Source: Verrucomicrobiota bacterium (GTDB taxonomy: Bacteria; Verrucomicrobiota; Verrucomicrobiia; Limisphaerales; UBA9464). From it: a stretch of 64,000 nucleotides of DNA. The position numbers and the translations under genes were made by a program. Below, in pieces: positions 55,048 through 64,000 of this stretch. Below the pieces are notes generated by a model, which saw only the letters and a program-made list of their open reading frames with translations, was not told where the DNA came from and made no database searches. The stretch is from the NCBI GenBank assembly GCA_017309115.1, contig JAFLEF010000034.1, forward strand, positions 21,133-85,132, in the 5' to 3' direction. Position 1 is the stretch's first letter. Every line of letters begins with the position of its first letter.

Positions 55048-56487
55048 CTACAAAATATTGGCCGCCAATTCCGCCAACTCACTGCGCTCCCCGCGCGAAA
55101 GCTCGATGTGAGCCGAGATGGCCTGGTCACGAAACCGATTCACCACATACGTGAACCCATTGCTCGAAGCATCCACATATGGGTTGTCGATCTGGTACGG
55201 ATCACCGGTCAAAACAATCTTGGTCCCATGTCCGACCCGCGTGAGGATCGTCTTGGCCTCCAAAGGGGTCAGGTTCTGAGCTTCGTCCACGATCATGAAC
55301 TGACTGGCAATGCTCCGACCGCGAATGTAGCTCAGCGCTTCCACCACGATCACCCCCGTTCGCAGGAGGTCGGCCGCTCGCCGATTTTCGTGGCCCATAT
55401 TGAGGTCCCCCAGAAGCTCCAGCGCGTCATGGATGGGCTGCATCCACGGAGAGAGTTTCTCTTCCAAGGTTCCGGGAAGGAAACCCAGCTCCTTGCCCAT
55501 CGAAATCGTCGGCCGCGCCACCACCAATCGTCGGAATTCCCGATCAACCACGGTTCGTTTCAACCCCGCCGCCAATGCCAACAACGTTTTTCCTGTACCC
55601 GCCTTGCCCATCAGCGAGACCAATCGAACCCGTTCATCCAACAGGGCATCCAGGGCGAAATGTTGCTCCCGGTTCCGCGGCTTAATGCCCCAAACATTCT
55701 GAACTTCATGCAGCGGGACCAAACGCCGCCCCGTCGCATCCACGCGGCCCAAAACCGTGCGTTTCGGATCTCCCTCAGCCGTCAATGTGCAATACTCGTT
55801 GGGCGCTCGAACCGGTCCAGCCGGCAAGGCAAACTCACCCTGGGAACGAAATTCCGCGAGCTTGGCCGGCGGGACCACCAACTCGAACATACCGGTGTAC
55901 AGATCCCGCAGATTTACCCGGTCGGTTTCGTAATCCTCGGCCAACAGCCCAAAGGCATCCGCCTTCAAGCGCAGATTGATATCCTTCGTGACAAGGATGG
56001 TCGGGGTCTGTGGTTCCTCGCGGTGAATAGCCAAGGCGAGGTGCAGAATACGATTGTCAACCGAAGTATGGGAAATGCCACCGGGCCCAATCACTGCGCC
56101 GGCCGTCGTCGGAAACTGACTCGCAAAGATAATGCGCAACTGACCGCCGCGCTCCAAGGGAACCCCGTCACTCAAGGAACCGCGACTGCGGAGCTGATCC
56201 AACATCCGGCTGACCGTTCGGGCATTCTGCCCGCGCTCCGTGGTTTCCCGCTTGAACTTGTCGATCTCCTCGATGACTTCGATGGGCAGCAGGACATGGT
56301 TGTCCTGAAAATTCATCAAGGCATCCGGATCGTGAAGCAGGACATTGGTGTCCAAAATGTAGTTCTTCACCCGGGCTGGAGCAGCCGACGGGGTCGATCG
56401 GTTGGAACGACGGACCGGCTTCCGAGAGGAAACTTCCGCAGAGGGCGAAAGAGCGACGCCCGGGGCGTCCGGCGCGATTTCGAGCAC
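55048..56487 (-). CDS. PIN-PhoH (PhoH2-like) RNA helicase/nuclease family protein
   Basis: About 479 residues from a GTG at 56487; the frame stays open to a TTG at 56556, so the start is uncertain. N-terminal PIN nuclease domain (YILDTNVLLHDPDALMNFQD; acidic residues also in VTKDINLRLKADAFGLLAED), a linker, and a C-terminal PhoH ATPase with Walker A GKAGTGKT and Walker B FMIVDEAQN. Related PhoH2 proteins unwind and cut RNA. No antitoxin-like gene precedes it here. Confidence 0.9.
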   Translation of the reverse strand: MLEIAPDAPGVALSPSAEVSSRKPVRRSNRSTPSAAPARVKNYILDTNVLLHDPDALMNFQDNHVLLPIEVIEEIDKFKRETTERGQNARTVSRMLDQLRSRGSLSDGVPLERGGQLRIIFASQFPTTAGAVIGPGGISHTSVDNRILHLALAIHREEPQTPTILVTKDINLRLKADAFGLLAEDYETDRVNLRDLYTGMFELVVPPAKLAEFRSQGEFALPAGPVRAPNEYCTLTAEGDPKRTVLGRVDATGRRLVPLHEVQNVWGIKPRNREQHFALDALLDERVRLVSLMGKAGTGKTLLALAAGLKRTVVDREFRRLVVARPTISMGKELGFLPGTLEEKLSPWMQPIHDALELLGDLNMGHENRRAADLLRTGVIVVEALSYIRGRSIASQFMIVDEAQNLTPLEAKTILTRVGHGTKIVLTGDPYQIDNPYVDASSNGFTYVVNRFRDQAISAHIELSRGERSELAELAANIL

Positions 56488-56612
56488 ACCTAAGGGAACC
56501 CTTTGAGCATCCCGCTGACAAGTTGAAATCAGGTGACGGCGCCACAAAAACCACAATCGGTTGGGCCAGCCACTCCACTACCACCCATCCCGTAGGAGAC
56601 CGCCCGTTCAGT

Positions 56613-57623
56613 CTAGGGTCGCTCCACGAGTGCCAAATCCGCTAACTCCTGCCGCGCCCAAATTCGCTTGTTTTTAAGCAAATCGGCGAGTTCTTGAGTT
56701 CGAATCGTCGCTCCGACCTGGTTGAGATGGTACCCGCTGTCCGCGAAATGTTCCCCCACTGGGTACACGCCCAATCTCGGATCCTTAATGACCGGCAAAA
56801 ACTCCATCACCTCCATCAAAAGTGCTACATTCAGGTGTCGAAGTCCGTCTGCCTCGTCGGGCGATGAATAGGACCAAGGCAGTACGTAATACGCGGTGAT
56901 CTTCCGAGCATCACACCACTCCCGGAGTGCCCGAAGGAAGTTGCGGGTAGCCAGCGGCAAGCGACCGCTGTGAAGCCCCGCCTGGTAAGCGTCGACCCTG
57001 ACGTCGGTTTGTGCGAATCCATCAGCTCGAACATCTCTCGCCGAGTATCGATAAAGCGCCCCTCCCCGAACCAACTTCCCCAACATCGTCAGGGTATGGT
57101 AGCCCCCCGGCCGTAAGGCCAAAAGAGCCGAGGGCCAAGGCACGCGGTTAGTGCCTATGGTAGGATTGGAGAACCATTCCGGATGGCCTGCCACAAAGCT
57201 GAACTGTACCCCTAGTCCGGGTGGCTCCATGGAATCGGTGAGAAGCACAGGTTCGAGCGCTACCAAAAGCGTATCACCGGACTGCGTAAACTGGACCGCC
57301 GCCTGCGACAGCACGCTCGGACCAATTCCCGCGGCCAGTCCAAAGTTGACCGCGGGTCTCCCCGTAAGGTTCCCCAGCAGTTCCGTATCAATTGAAAAGA
57401 ACGAACTCGATCCGCCCAGAATGACCCACTTTGACCGACCTTCGGCCGAAATCCTCTCAGCGCGTGCAGACTTAATCCGATACGCATGCCCAAGGAACTG
57501 CAACTCCGGGTTCCAACGGAGAGTATAGATGACTTCCAATCCCCACACTAACACGCCCGTCGCCAACAGCGCGAACGCCATCCAGGGAATCTTGCGGTCA
57601 GAATGCGAAATAGATGAACGCAT
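56613..57623 (-). CDS. Membrane-anchored SGNH-like protein, acyltransferase partner
   Basis: 336 residues. One N-terminal membrane helix (IPWMAFALLATGVLVWGLEV), then a soluble domain. Its first block KWVILGGSSSFFSIDTELLG has the GSS of an SGNH nucleophile, and DSGYHLNQVGATIRT near the C-terminus fits the Asp/His block. Such proteins act with MBOAT acyltransferases, receiving an acyl group on the outside of the membrane. It overlaps the MBOAT gene by 26 bases, which supports that role. Confidence 0.75.
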   Translation of the reverse strand: MRSSISHSDRKIPWMAFALLATGVLVWGLEVIYTLRWNPELQFLGHAYRIKSARAERISAEGRSKWVILGGSSSFFSIDTELLGNLTGRPAVNFGLAAGIGPSVLSQAAVQFTQSGDTLLVALEPVLLTDSMEPPGLGVQFSFVAGHPEWFSNPTIGTNRVPWPSALLALRPGGYHTLTMLGKLVRGGALYRYSARDVRADGFAQTDVRVDAYQAGLHSGRLPLATRNFLRALREWCDARKITAYYVLPWSYSSPDEADGLRHLNVALLMEVMEFLPVIKDPRLGVYPVGEHFADSGYHLNQVGATIRTQELADLLKNKRIWARQELADLALVERP

Positions 57624-59001
57624 TGTTCTTGGTTGCGGCCAACAGAACGGTGAGGACCACCAGAATGATCAAGACCCAAGGCCGCAGCAAATACCCATAG
57701 GGCTCATCGAGGTCCCTGAGGCTCCGCCACTCAACCGCCAGGCTAAGTCCAGCCAGCCCCAGAAAACACAACAGAACAAATCTGTCACCCGCCGGCCAAC
57801 GACCCCAAAGTTCCTGAAGGGCCGCCCAGGTGTAAGCCGACGGCGCCGCCAGAGTTCGTGCCTTCGCCAGCAACTGTTCTGGATTGGTTTCATAAAATGC
57901 CAACCACGCCCCGAACGCCAGAAGCATGGTTAAGCCCCATCCAATCGGTCTTGGAACGGACCACCGACTCCCCAGCAGCCGATTGGCAATCAGCGCCGTT
58001 CCATGCATCGCTCCCCAAATGATGAACCCCCAACCCGCACCATGCCAAATTCCGGATACCACAAAAACCAACAGGAGATTGAACATCCAATACCTGCTTC
58101 GGCCCCCACCCAACGGAATGTACAGATAGTCCCGGAACCACTGACTCAAACTGACATGCCAACGACGCCAAAACTCAATCAGGCTGGTTGAACAATACGG
58201 GCTCAAGAAGTTGAGCGTTAGAGTGATTCCGAAACACCGACCCAGACCAAGGGCAACCAAACTGTACCCTGCAAAATCATAGTACAACCGCAGCCCAAAC
58301 GTGAGGTTGTCGAGCCAGATCGAGAACGGATTAGTAGTCGAGGTTCCAATGAAATAGCCCGCCAGATTGTCACCGAGACAGCATTTAAAGAAAAGCCCCA
58401 GCACAATCCAACCCATCCCCGCGTTGATTGCATCCGGCCGCCACCGAAAGGCAAAGTTTTCCATTTGGGGCAGCAGCATCTCCCGCCGCTCAATCGGCCC
58501 GGCGACAACTTGAGGGAAAAACCCGGCGAAGCAGAGATAATCGAGAAACTTAGGTAGCGGCTTCCGGAAACCCAGCGTGTCGACAGCGAACGCCACTTTT
58601 TGAAACGTATAGAACGAAATACCGACGGGAATGCCGACGTCTCGAAGCATCACAATCCCAAGATCGGCCACATCATTAAAAATGAAGTTGGCATATTTGT
58701 AATAAAACAACGGCAACAGCTGCAGCGGAATCAAGAGCACCAGGCATCTTCTCTGATGCCCAAGATCCAACCGTAGAATCCATTGAAGACCCCAATACGT
58801 GATCACGGCAACCGCCAAGAAAATCAGGAGCGTGAGCCAACTAACCGCCAGCAGAAGCACCAAACCCAGTACGGTCAACGCAATCTTATCGTACACCCCG
58901 ATTCGAGAGTGCAGCCATGGTCCAAGCAGCAGGCGCAGTCCCAGCACGAATCCCAGACCAGAACCCAACACTATCCAGAATCGGCTCTCCGCAAAGTTCA
59001 T
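57598..59001 (-). CDS. MBOAT-family O-acyltransferase (AlgI/DltB-like)
   Basis: 467 residues with about eleven membrane helices. Family landmarks are LFYYKYANFIFNDVADLGI, PVGISFYTFQKVAFAVDTL, FAGFFPQVVAGPIERREMLL, EFWRRWHVSLSQWFRDYLYI and the catalytic His in VSGIWHGAGWGF. It moves an acyl (usually acetyl) group across the membrane onto a surface polymer. It is translationally coupled to the SGNH-like gene downstream. Confidence 0.93.
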   Translation of the reverse strand: MNFAESRFWIVLGSGLGFVLGLRLLLGPWLHSRIGVYDKIALTVLGLVLLLAVSWLTLLIFLAVAVITYWGLQWILRLDLGHQRRCLVLLIPLQLLPLFYYKYANFIFNDVADLGIVMLRDVGIPVGISFYTFQKVAFAVDTLGFRKPLPKFLDYLCFAGFFPQVVAGPIERREMLLPQMENFAFRWRPDAINAGMGWIVLGLFFKCCLGDNLAGYFIGTSTTNPFSIWLDNLTFGLRLYYDFAGYSLVALGLGRCFGITLTLNFLSPYCSTSLIEFWRRWHVSLSQWFRDYLYIPLGGGRSRYWMFNLLLVFVVSGIWHGAGWGFIIWGAMHGTALIANRLLGSRWSVPRPIGWGLTMLLAFGAWLAFYETNPEQLLAKARTLAAPSAYTWAALQELWGRWPAGDRFVLLCFLGLAGLSLAVEWRSLRDLDEPYGYLLRPWVLIILVVLTVLLAATKNNAFIYFAF

Positions 59002-59142
59002 GAGGAATCCGGGAGAAGACAGAACCTAGGATGGACGGTACGCACTGTTCCCCGAAGCGATCCTGATTGCGTTCCCTTATGATGGGGCTTTCGCACCAGG
59101 CTCCGTATGCGCGGCAGATTCCACCTTCCGTTCATTTCGAAG

Positions 59143-61521
59143 CTACTTACCCGGGTTGAACACCACTGCCCGACCAATGTACGGCAAACCCCTTCCATAT
59201 CCCTCGCCTTCGGAAATAGTCAACGTTACCAGCCGGCCACTGCGCGCCGTTCGGGGCAGCGGCTTGGCCTGGATTTCCACTTCCCGTTCACCAGTCGGAA
59301 ACGTGAGAGATCTGCCGACTCGGTCTCGCCCTGGTCCCGTCCACTCAAAGTCAATCCCAGGTTCTGCGGCTAAGGGTCCAGTCAACGAACCAAACGCGAT
59401 GGTTAATGGCCGATCCAATCGCCCTGTCCGGACAATCCTGAAGGTAGCCGGGGTGCCATTGCGGGCGTCACAAACATCCGGGTTCGATACGACGCTGACC
59501 GTCGTCCCATGCGCATAGTCCAACGTGGCCCAGGCGTCTTGATGTTCGTCAAACTCTTCCCGCGTTCCCTGGCCGAAATCGGTCCAAGCGCGAAAAAAGT
59601 CCATCCCGTTCCGTTCACTCGAAACCGAATACGTAAACTTTGCTATACCCTCAGAATCCGTTAGAGCCGTCAGTTTTTGCGGGTTCAAGCTGCCCGCCAA
59701 AACCTCGAGCACTACCAAGCGACGTGACAATGGTCGAGTCACACCACCGGATAACGGAGTCGGCTGGATGGCTACTCTGACAGGCACAACGAACTTACCG
59801 TCATTGCCCGACCGAGATGGATTTCCGAAAGAGACCTCGCACGCTCCCGACAGCACCCGATCAACGTAGTTCGATTCCATGATGCGGACCGTCTTTGAAT
59901 CAACGGCCAAACCTTGCAGCCGCAATTGGCGGGGCTGATTGGTGTAGAACGCGACCACCCGTTGAATGACTCCAGCCGGAACGAACGGATGCTTGCTCGG
60001 GGCCGGTTGGCGAACAGCCTGCATCGGGGAAGCATTCTCCGTAAGTCGGGAAACCTTGCCCCCTTCAAGTCCCTTCAATGAGACGAAGTCGAAGGGTACT
60101 GCGGAGAAGAAGTTTCCTCTCAAGTCTACATTCAACGCATCAAAACGCGGAATCGATGGTGCCTTCGGATCGTTGGGATCTTTGGACGGCATGCGGTAAA
60201 CCAAACGAAAGGTCGAGTCCCTACCCTCGGGAAGAAAACGACCGCGAAACTGTTCGCTGGGACGCGTGGTGAACCAGTTTCCTGCAAGCTCGATGTCGTC
60301 GGCAATGCCTCCGATAAAGAGTCCGGAGGATTGATACGTCCGCCTTCGCCCCAAGACCAAACTCTGGTCCTCTTTAGGCGTGACTGTTCCCGGCAGATAT
60401 CCGAAATCCATGTAGTCCGCCGAAAACAGAAAGCCGCCAAGTCGAATACTGTTTCCGATCAGATCGTAGCGTCGGTGAGAGGGTTGGCCGGCAAATGGGC
60501 TGCCAAGGTACCCTAGGGAGACTACGTCGAGGAAAAGGCAATTGGTGATTCCCAAGTCCCACAGAGCCCCGGTATCCGTATTAAAGCCGGACCCATTCAA
60601 AATAACGTTGTCGCTCCAAGTGATGCGCCCCGAATAGTTGGTTCCGATCCCTGCGGCGCCCAGGGCTATAACACCAGCCTGTTGGGGGACTCCTCGAACC
60701 TGATTGCGACGAAACCAGATCAATCGCCGGTCATTGTCCTTGAAGGCCCAATCGGGCGTCTCGGGCACGTTCAGTTTAGTAACCCCCATCAGGCAACTGC
60801 TGTAACCATTGTAAAGGCCGTTGAATCCTGTGACCTCGCACTCTTCAACCAGCCAAGGGCATGGATCTCCATCCTCCGGCTCCTGCCCCTCCTCCCGAGT
60901 GGTCACAAACAGCGGAAAAACCTCAACCCCTTCCCCCAAGTCATTCAACCGCTGGGGCATTAGTCCATGTGCTCCAAAGTTCCGAACAATAACCTTCCGG
61001 ATGCGTCCGGTCCGAGCGCTCACGTTGACGGGACTGTTCTTGTAACTTCGAAGGTAGCTCGGGTGGTTGTAGTTCGTTTGACCCTCCCAGTTACCGTCAA
61101 TGGTGATGTTCTCCATCACGAACCGCCGAAGATACTCGTTATTCCTCGCTAGGTCGATGACGCTGACCCAGTTGCCGCCTCCGTCACTCGCCCCGGAAGG
61201 GTAGTTCGGCACCAGTTTCAAAACCGTATCCTCAGGCCTCGCACCCTCTCCCAATATCGTGATTCGAAAATCACTCGCGTAGACCGTCTCGGTGTCAATT
61301 GGATGGATCAGGTACTCCCCTGGCAGGAAGTGCATGATCACCGTCCGATCGATGCTCTTGTCGCCTCCTAGCAATTTCCAATAAAGGAGGTCCGGATAGT
61401 ATGACCGGGGGTTGCCGCGGGATGACCCGTCACCCTTTCCGCCGGGCGAAAACCAGACATTGGTGACTGCTGAAGCGGAATAGATTCCCAATAGAAACAG
61501 TGAAAGGATTCGAATCAACAT
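59143..61521 (-). CDS. Exported parallel beta-helix protein
   Basis: 792 residues with a signal peptide (MLIRILSLFLLGIYSASA). The segment TNVWFSPGGKGDGSSRGNPR and the following repeats (MENITIDGNWEG, SGRITWSDNVILNGSGFNTD) read as a right-handed beta-helix of the pectate-lyase-like type. The C-terminal 200 residues look like beta-sandwich modules, ending in a Calx-beta-like stretch (RSGRLVTLTISEGEGYGRGL). A role on extracellular polysaccharide is inferred from the fold and its neighbours. No lyase catalytic set was identified. Confidence 0.8.
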   Translation of the reverse strand: MLIRILSLFLLGIYSASAVTNVWFSPGGKGDGSSRGNPRSYYPDLLYWKLLGGDKSIDRTVIMHFLPGEYLIHPIDTETVYASDFRITILGEGARPEDTVLKLVPNYPSGASDGGGNWVSVIDLARNNEYLRRFVMENITIDGNWEGQTNYNHPSYLRSYKNSPVNVSARTGRIRKVIVRNFGAHGLMPQRLNDLGEGVEVFPLFVTTREEGQEPEDGDPCPWLVEECEVTGFNGLYNGYSSCLMGVTKLNVPETPDWAFKDNDRRLIWFRRNQVRGVPQQAGVIALGAAGIGTNYSGRITWSDNVILNGSGFNTDTGALWDLGITNCLFLDVVSLGYLGSPFAGQPSHRRYDLIGNSIRLGGFLFSADYMDFGYLPGTVTPKEDQSLVLGRRRTYQSSGLFIGGIADDIELAGNWFTTRPSEQFRGRFLPEGRDSTFRLVYRMPSKDPNDPKAPSIPRFDALNVDLRGNFFSAVPFDFVSLKGLEGGKVSRLTENASPMQAVRQPAPSKHPFVPAGVIQRVVAFYTNQPRQLRLQGLAVDSKTVRIMESNYVDRVLSGACEVSFGNPSRSGNDGKFVVPVRVAIQPTPLSGGVTRPLSRRLVVLEVLAGSLNPQKLTALTDSEGIAKFTYSVSSERNGMDFFRAWTDFGQGTREEFDEHQDAWATLDYAHGTTVSVVSNPDVCDARNGTPATFRIVRTGRLDRPLTIAFGSLTGPLAAEPGIDFEWTGPGRDRVGRSLTFPTGEREVEIQAKPLPRTARSGRLVTLTISEGEGYGRGLPYIGRAVVFNPGK

Positions 61522-61637
61522 AAGGGCACTCCCCGAGAACTCCGTGTCTTCCGACGGTCACTTTCTGGCGTCCATTCCTATCCTTTCAGGCGTGGCATGA
61601 TGACGAGTCAACCCCAATTAGACCTGAACACAATCCG

Positions 61638-63218
61638 TCAGTACGCCTGCCGCGGTTCTCGAAAGACAAAGGCAGGACGACGATCGGCCACAACCGGCTC
61701 GGCCGTCACCGAAGCATCCTTCCGCCGAGAAAAGTGCCAATTGCAGGCGATCATGATTCCAGTGGGCATCGCGAACCACCGCAACGCGTATTCGGCATCA
61801 CCATGGAGGAAAACAAACGTAATCACATTCGCGGCCCACCAAGCCGCCTGCAGTGAGGCAAATCGGGAGAATTCATCCTCGGCACCATGGCCTCGAACGT
61901 GCCTCATGATCCTCCAAGCCTGAACCGACCCCCCCCACAGGACCATGAACATGAAAACTGTTCCCGGAAGCCCAGTGTTCACTAGAAGCCCGACCGTGCC
62001 ATTATAGAAAATGCCGTTGTCCGCACTCAGATAGGTCATGTCGAAGCGGTACCGATCCTTGTCGAGTTCCGTCATTTTTCCGTATCCCCGGCCAATCCAC
62101 CGATACTCACCCGCCATTTCAAAACCAGCGCGCCTCAGGGATCGACGCCCCTCCATAGTTGCCAGTCCGTCTTCGTAGGCGATCCGATCCACTTCAATTC
62201 CGGGTACAACGGAAATCGCCCGCTGCACCGACTGTGGCAGGTCACGAGCGTAGGCGAAAAGCATCAGGTAAGTGATGGCCCCAACAACCCCAATCGCGAT
62301 TAACCGCTGAATGGTGAAGAACCGTTGCGACCAAGCATTGAAAAGAAACATCACCGAACTGAGGTAGAGCAAGTGACGGTGGCCGCTCAGCATGCCCACG
62401 GCAAATAGACCCAGGGTCAGCGGCCACATCCAAAAGCCGGCCCGTCCAGTGTAGTCGCTAAGCGGACGCTTTACCCATAGAATGCTGAACATACCCATCG
62501 TGAACGCAAAAAGGGACTGAAAGCGTCGAATCCCGAAGTTCTGATTCTGGCTCTCAAAGTTTACTCCATCCACCGGCAGCTCCAGAAACAGAAGCAGATC
62601 AAACATGGGCCCGCGTCCGTAGGCGAAAACGAAGTCCGAGAGCAGGTAGGTGCTAGTCAGTGCGCATTGAATCAAAAACAGCTTCACCAAAGTTCGTTCC
62701 GACAGAGGATTGAGGATCAGCAGTAACGGGAAAATGGCACACGCGATCTGCTGGACATAAAGCCGCCCCCCCATCTGCCCAGAGGTGGCATCAGAACCCA
62801 ATGCGCGAATCCCGACGCCCCGATAATACATGAGAAAAACCAGTACGGCGCAGTAGCCCGCGATCCCAAGAAACGCGATCCAATTGTCCCGAAACCGACT
62901 GTACGAACCCGCTGCCTGTCTCCGGAGCGCCAGCATGATGATTGCGCCACTCCAACCCAAACCCGCAGCCAATTCCCACACGAATGGTCGGCCAGGAATT
63001 CCGGGGATGATGAGCGCTGAATTGACCGTCGCAATAGCGAGATAAACGGCCAAGGTCGCGTGGTAAGGCAACGTCAGCATCCAAAGAACGCCGAACAACG
63101 CCAACACCAGCAGGAAGGGGGCTCCCACAAGCAAGAGCCCGACCAACAATGCGGCCCCGAGGCAGGCCCCAAAGGCAACAGACTTCTGCAACTGAAACTG
63201 GAACTCGAGGGCGTTCAA
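61638..63218 (-). CDS. Polysaccharide polymerase/ligase-like membrane protein
   Basis: 526 residues, about twelve membrane helices with a large periplasmic loop late in the protein (around SVVPGIEVDRIAYEDGLATM and RRSLRRAGFEMAGEYRWIGR), the shape of Wzy/WaaL-type O-antigen polymerases or ligases. The segment WIGRGYGKMT resembles the conserved loop of that family. It starts 5 bases after the methyltransferase stop. The call rests on topology and context. Confidence 0.7.
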   Translation of the reverse strand: MNALEFQFQLQKSVAFGACLGAALLVGLLLVGAPFLLVLALFGVLWMLTLPYHATLAVYLAIATVNSALIIPGIPGRPFVWELAAGLGWSGAIIMLALRRQAAGSYSRFRDNWIAFLGIAGYCAVLVFLMYYRGVGIRALGSDATSGQMGGRLYVQQIACAIFPLLLILNPLSERTLVKLFLIQCALTSTYLLSDFVFAYGRGPMFDLLLFLELPVDGVNFESQNQNFGIRRFQSLFAFTMGMFSILWVKRPLSDYTGRAGFWMWPLTLGLFAVGMLSGHRHLLYLSSVMFLFNAWSQRFFTIQRLIAIGVVGAITYLMLFAYARDLPQSVQRAISVVPGIEVDRIAYEDGLATMEGRRSLRRAGFEMAGEYRWIGRGYGKMTELDKDRYRFDMTYLSADNGIFYNGTVGLLVNTGLPGTVFMFMVLWGGSVQAWRIMRHVRGHGAEDEFSRFASLQAAWWAANVITFVFLHGDAEYALRWFAMPTGIMIACNWHFSRRKDASVTAEPVVADRRPAFVFREPRQAY

Positions 63219-63223
63219 ATTTG

Positions 63224-64000
63224 TTAAGGCTTAATGTTTTTGCCGGCGTCAAAGTATAGTTTGGACCAGTTTCCGATGTACCGAACCTCCCGATAGAATT
63301 GGCGGTTCTCTATAATCTGAGTCGGACGAAGTCGTTTCGACCCGGGCAAAGTCACTACCGAGAGGCAGTCGATCGGCCAACTGTGGGTCCAACTGATCAA
63401 CTCCTGACTATTGCAGTGCAGTCCATACGTCTTGCAGAATTGGCGAAACAATTCGGCTGTCACCGTTAAGCCCCGCCAACTGTCGTCGCGAGTTACCCCA
63501 ACTCGTTGTAGGAAATTTTTGCCGCGGGGCAATTTGCGCATCAGACTGAAATAGCTTTTGTACTCGCCCGCGTTGGAATGGTGAATGAAAGCGACTCCGT
63601 CAGCGGCCAAAACCCGGCTAAGTTCCTTTACATATCCCTCGATTGCGTCGGCATCAGCATGAACGAGGGAGTCAAAGCTAAAGGCGAAATCAATCGATCG
63701 ATTGGCCACCATGGGTAACGATTTACCATCGTTTACGGCATACTTAATGTTCTTCTCCGCTGCAAATCGACGCTGGCAATGCTCGATGCACCTCGGTGTT
63801 AGATCGACCAGCGTCAATTCCTCACAGGAGTCCTTCAGATACTCCGTCCAACGGCCAAACCCAGGCGCTATCTCCAGACCCCGTTTTACAGGCAGGTACG
63901 AATGAATCCTCGGGAACAGTGAGGCCTGCCAAGCTGCGCGTGAACCACCCCAAAGCCGAGACCACTCCTCTCCTTCTTCAGTCCAATCGAAGCCATCCCA
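63224..64000 (-). CDS. SAM-dependent methyltransferase, 5' end cut by window edge
   Basis: The frame runs from the right edge to a stop at 63224, giving about 258 visible residues with no start. Translating the edge region shows the SAM motif GLEIAPGFGRWTEYL, followed by ELTLVDLTPRCIEHCQRRF (acidic end of strand 2) and FAFSFDSLVHADADAIEGYV (motif around strand 4), a class I methyltransferase. It probably methylates a sugar or an intermediate of the surface polysaccharide. It is upstream of the polymerase-like gene in the same unit. Confidence 0.85.
   Translation of the reverse strand, partial: WDGFDWTEEGEEWSRLWGGSRAAWQASLFPRIHSYLPVKRGLEIAPGFGRWTEYLKDSCEELTLVDLTPRCIEHCQRRFAAEKNIKYAVNDGKSLPMVANRSIDFAFSFDSLVHADADAIEGYVKELSRVLAADGVAFIHHSNAGEYKSYFSLMRKLPRGKNFLQRVGVTRDDSWRGLTVTAELFRQFCKTYGLHCNSQELISWTHSWPIDCLSVVTLPGSKRLRPTQIIENRQFYREVRYIGNWSKLYFDAGKNIKP

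Noticed and set aside
1-64000. CRISPR arrays, tRNA or rRNA genes, insertion sequences, attachment sites
   Set aside because: None was seen by eye: no regularly spaced direct repeats, no tRNA-like fold with CCA context, no transposase or integrase motif.

Overview
The window looks like a chromosomal segment of a high-GC member of the Verrucomicrobiota (Planctomycetes/Verrucomicrobia group). This is inferred from gene content, not from a marker-gene tree. The pointers are a DUF1501 / DUF1549-DUF1553 / cytochrome-WD40 gene set, an Alternative Complex III whose ActB carries an internal Tat-like signal, many Tat-exported oxidoreductase-like proteins, and weak Shine-Dalgarno sites with frequent ATGA/GTGA stop-start overlaps. 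No rRNA, tRNA, CRISPR array, transposase or phage gene was seen.

Left part (1-13.2 kb): a truncated unknown gene and an amidohydrolase on the plus strand, then minus-strand units. These are ubiX-ubiA-lysR-lipoprotein-AspT-like transporter; oppA-oppB-oppC (peptide uptake without its ATPases); and pgk-tpiA-secG, which ends in a clear rho-independent terminator. A 393-base gap upstream of pgk holds a chain of hairpins ending in a second terminator. It is the best candidate for an undescribed RNA or pgk leader in the window.

Middle left (13.5-26.5 kb): a complete seven-gene Mrp Na+/H+ antiporter operon (mrpABCDEFG), a Ca2+/Na+ antiporter, a hotdog thioesterase and a squalene/phytoene synthase. 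Then a plus-strand unit of ECF sigma factor, two-helix membrane protein and an exported bactofilin-like/RDD fusion, followed by a Fic protein with twin palindromic operators in its promoter and an MFS transporter.

Middle (28-38.2 kb): a planctomycete-type module of cytochrome c/WD40 protein, DUF1549/DUF1553 cytochrome and DUF1501 protein, then YggS, a Tat-exported sugar isomerase-like protein and a PQQ-type sugar dehydrogenase. Together they suggest periplasmic breakdown or oxidation of carbohydrates.

Respiratory block (38.3-49.9 kb): one eleven-gene minus-strand operon, actABCDEF, a small unknown membrane protein, ccoS, ccoN, ccoO and a mono-haem ccoP-like gene. It encodes a quinol:cytochrome c oxidoreductase together with a cbb3-type oxidase, probably as one electron-transfer assembly. 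Proton pumping here and the Mrp antiporter would share the ion economy of the membrane.

Right part (50-64 kb): miaA, lspA, a GDSL lipoprotein, a TPR protein, a DUF3616 protein and a PIN-PhoH ATPase. The last stretch is a surface-polysaccharide-like cluster: SGNH protein, MBOAT acyltransferase, exported beta-helix protein, polymerase-like membrane protein, and a methyltransferase cut by the window edge. It looks more AT-rich than the rest.
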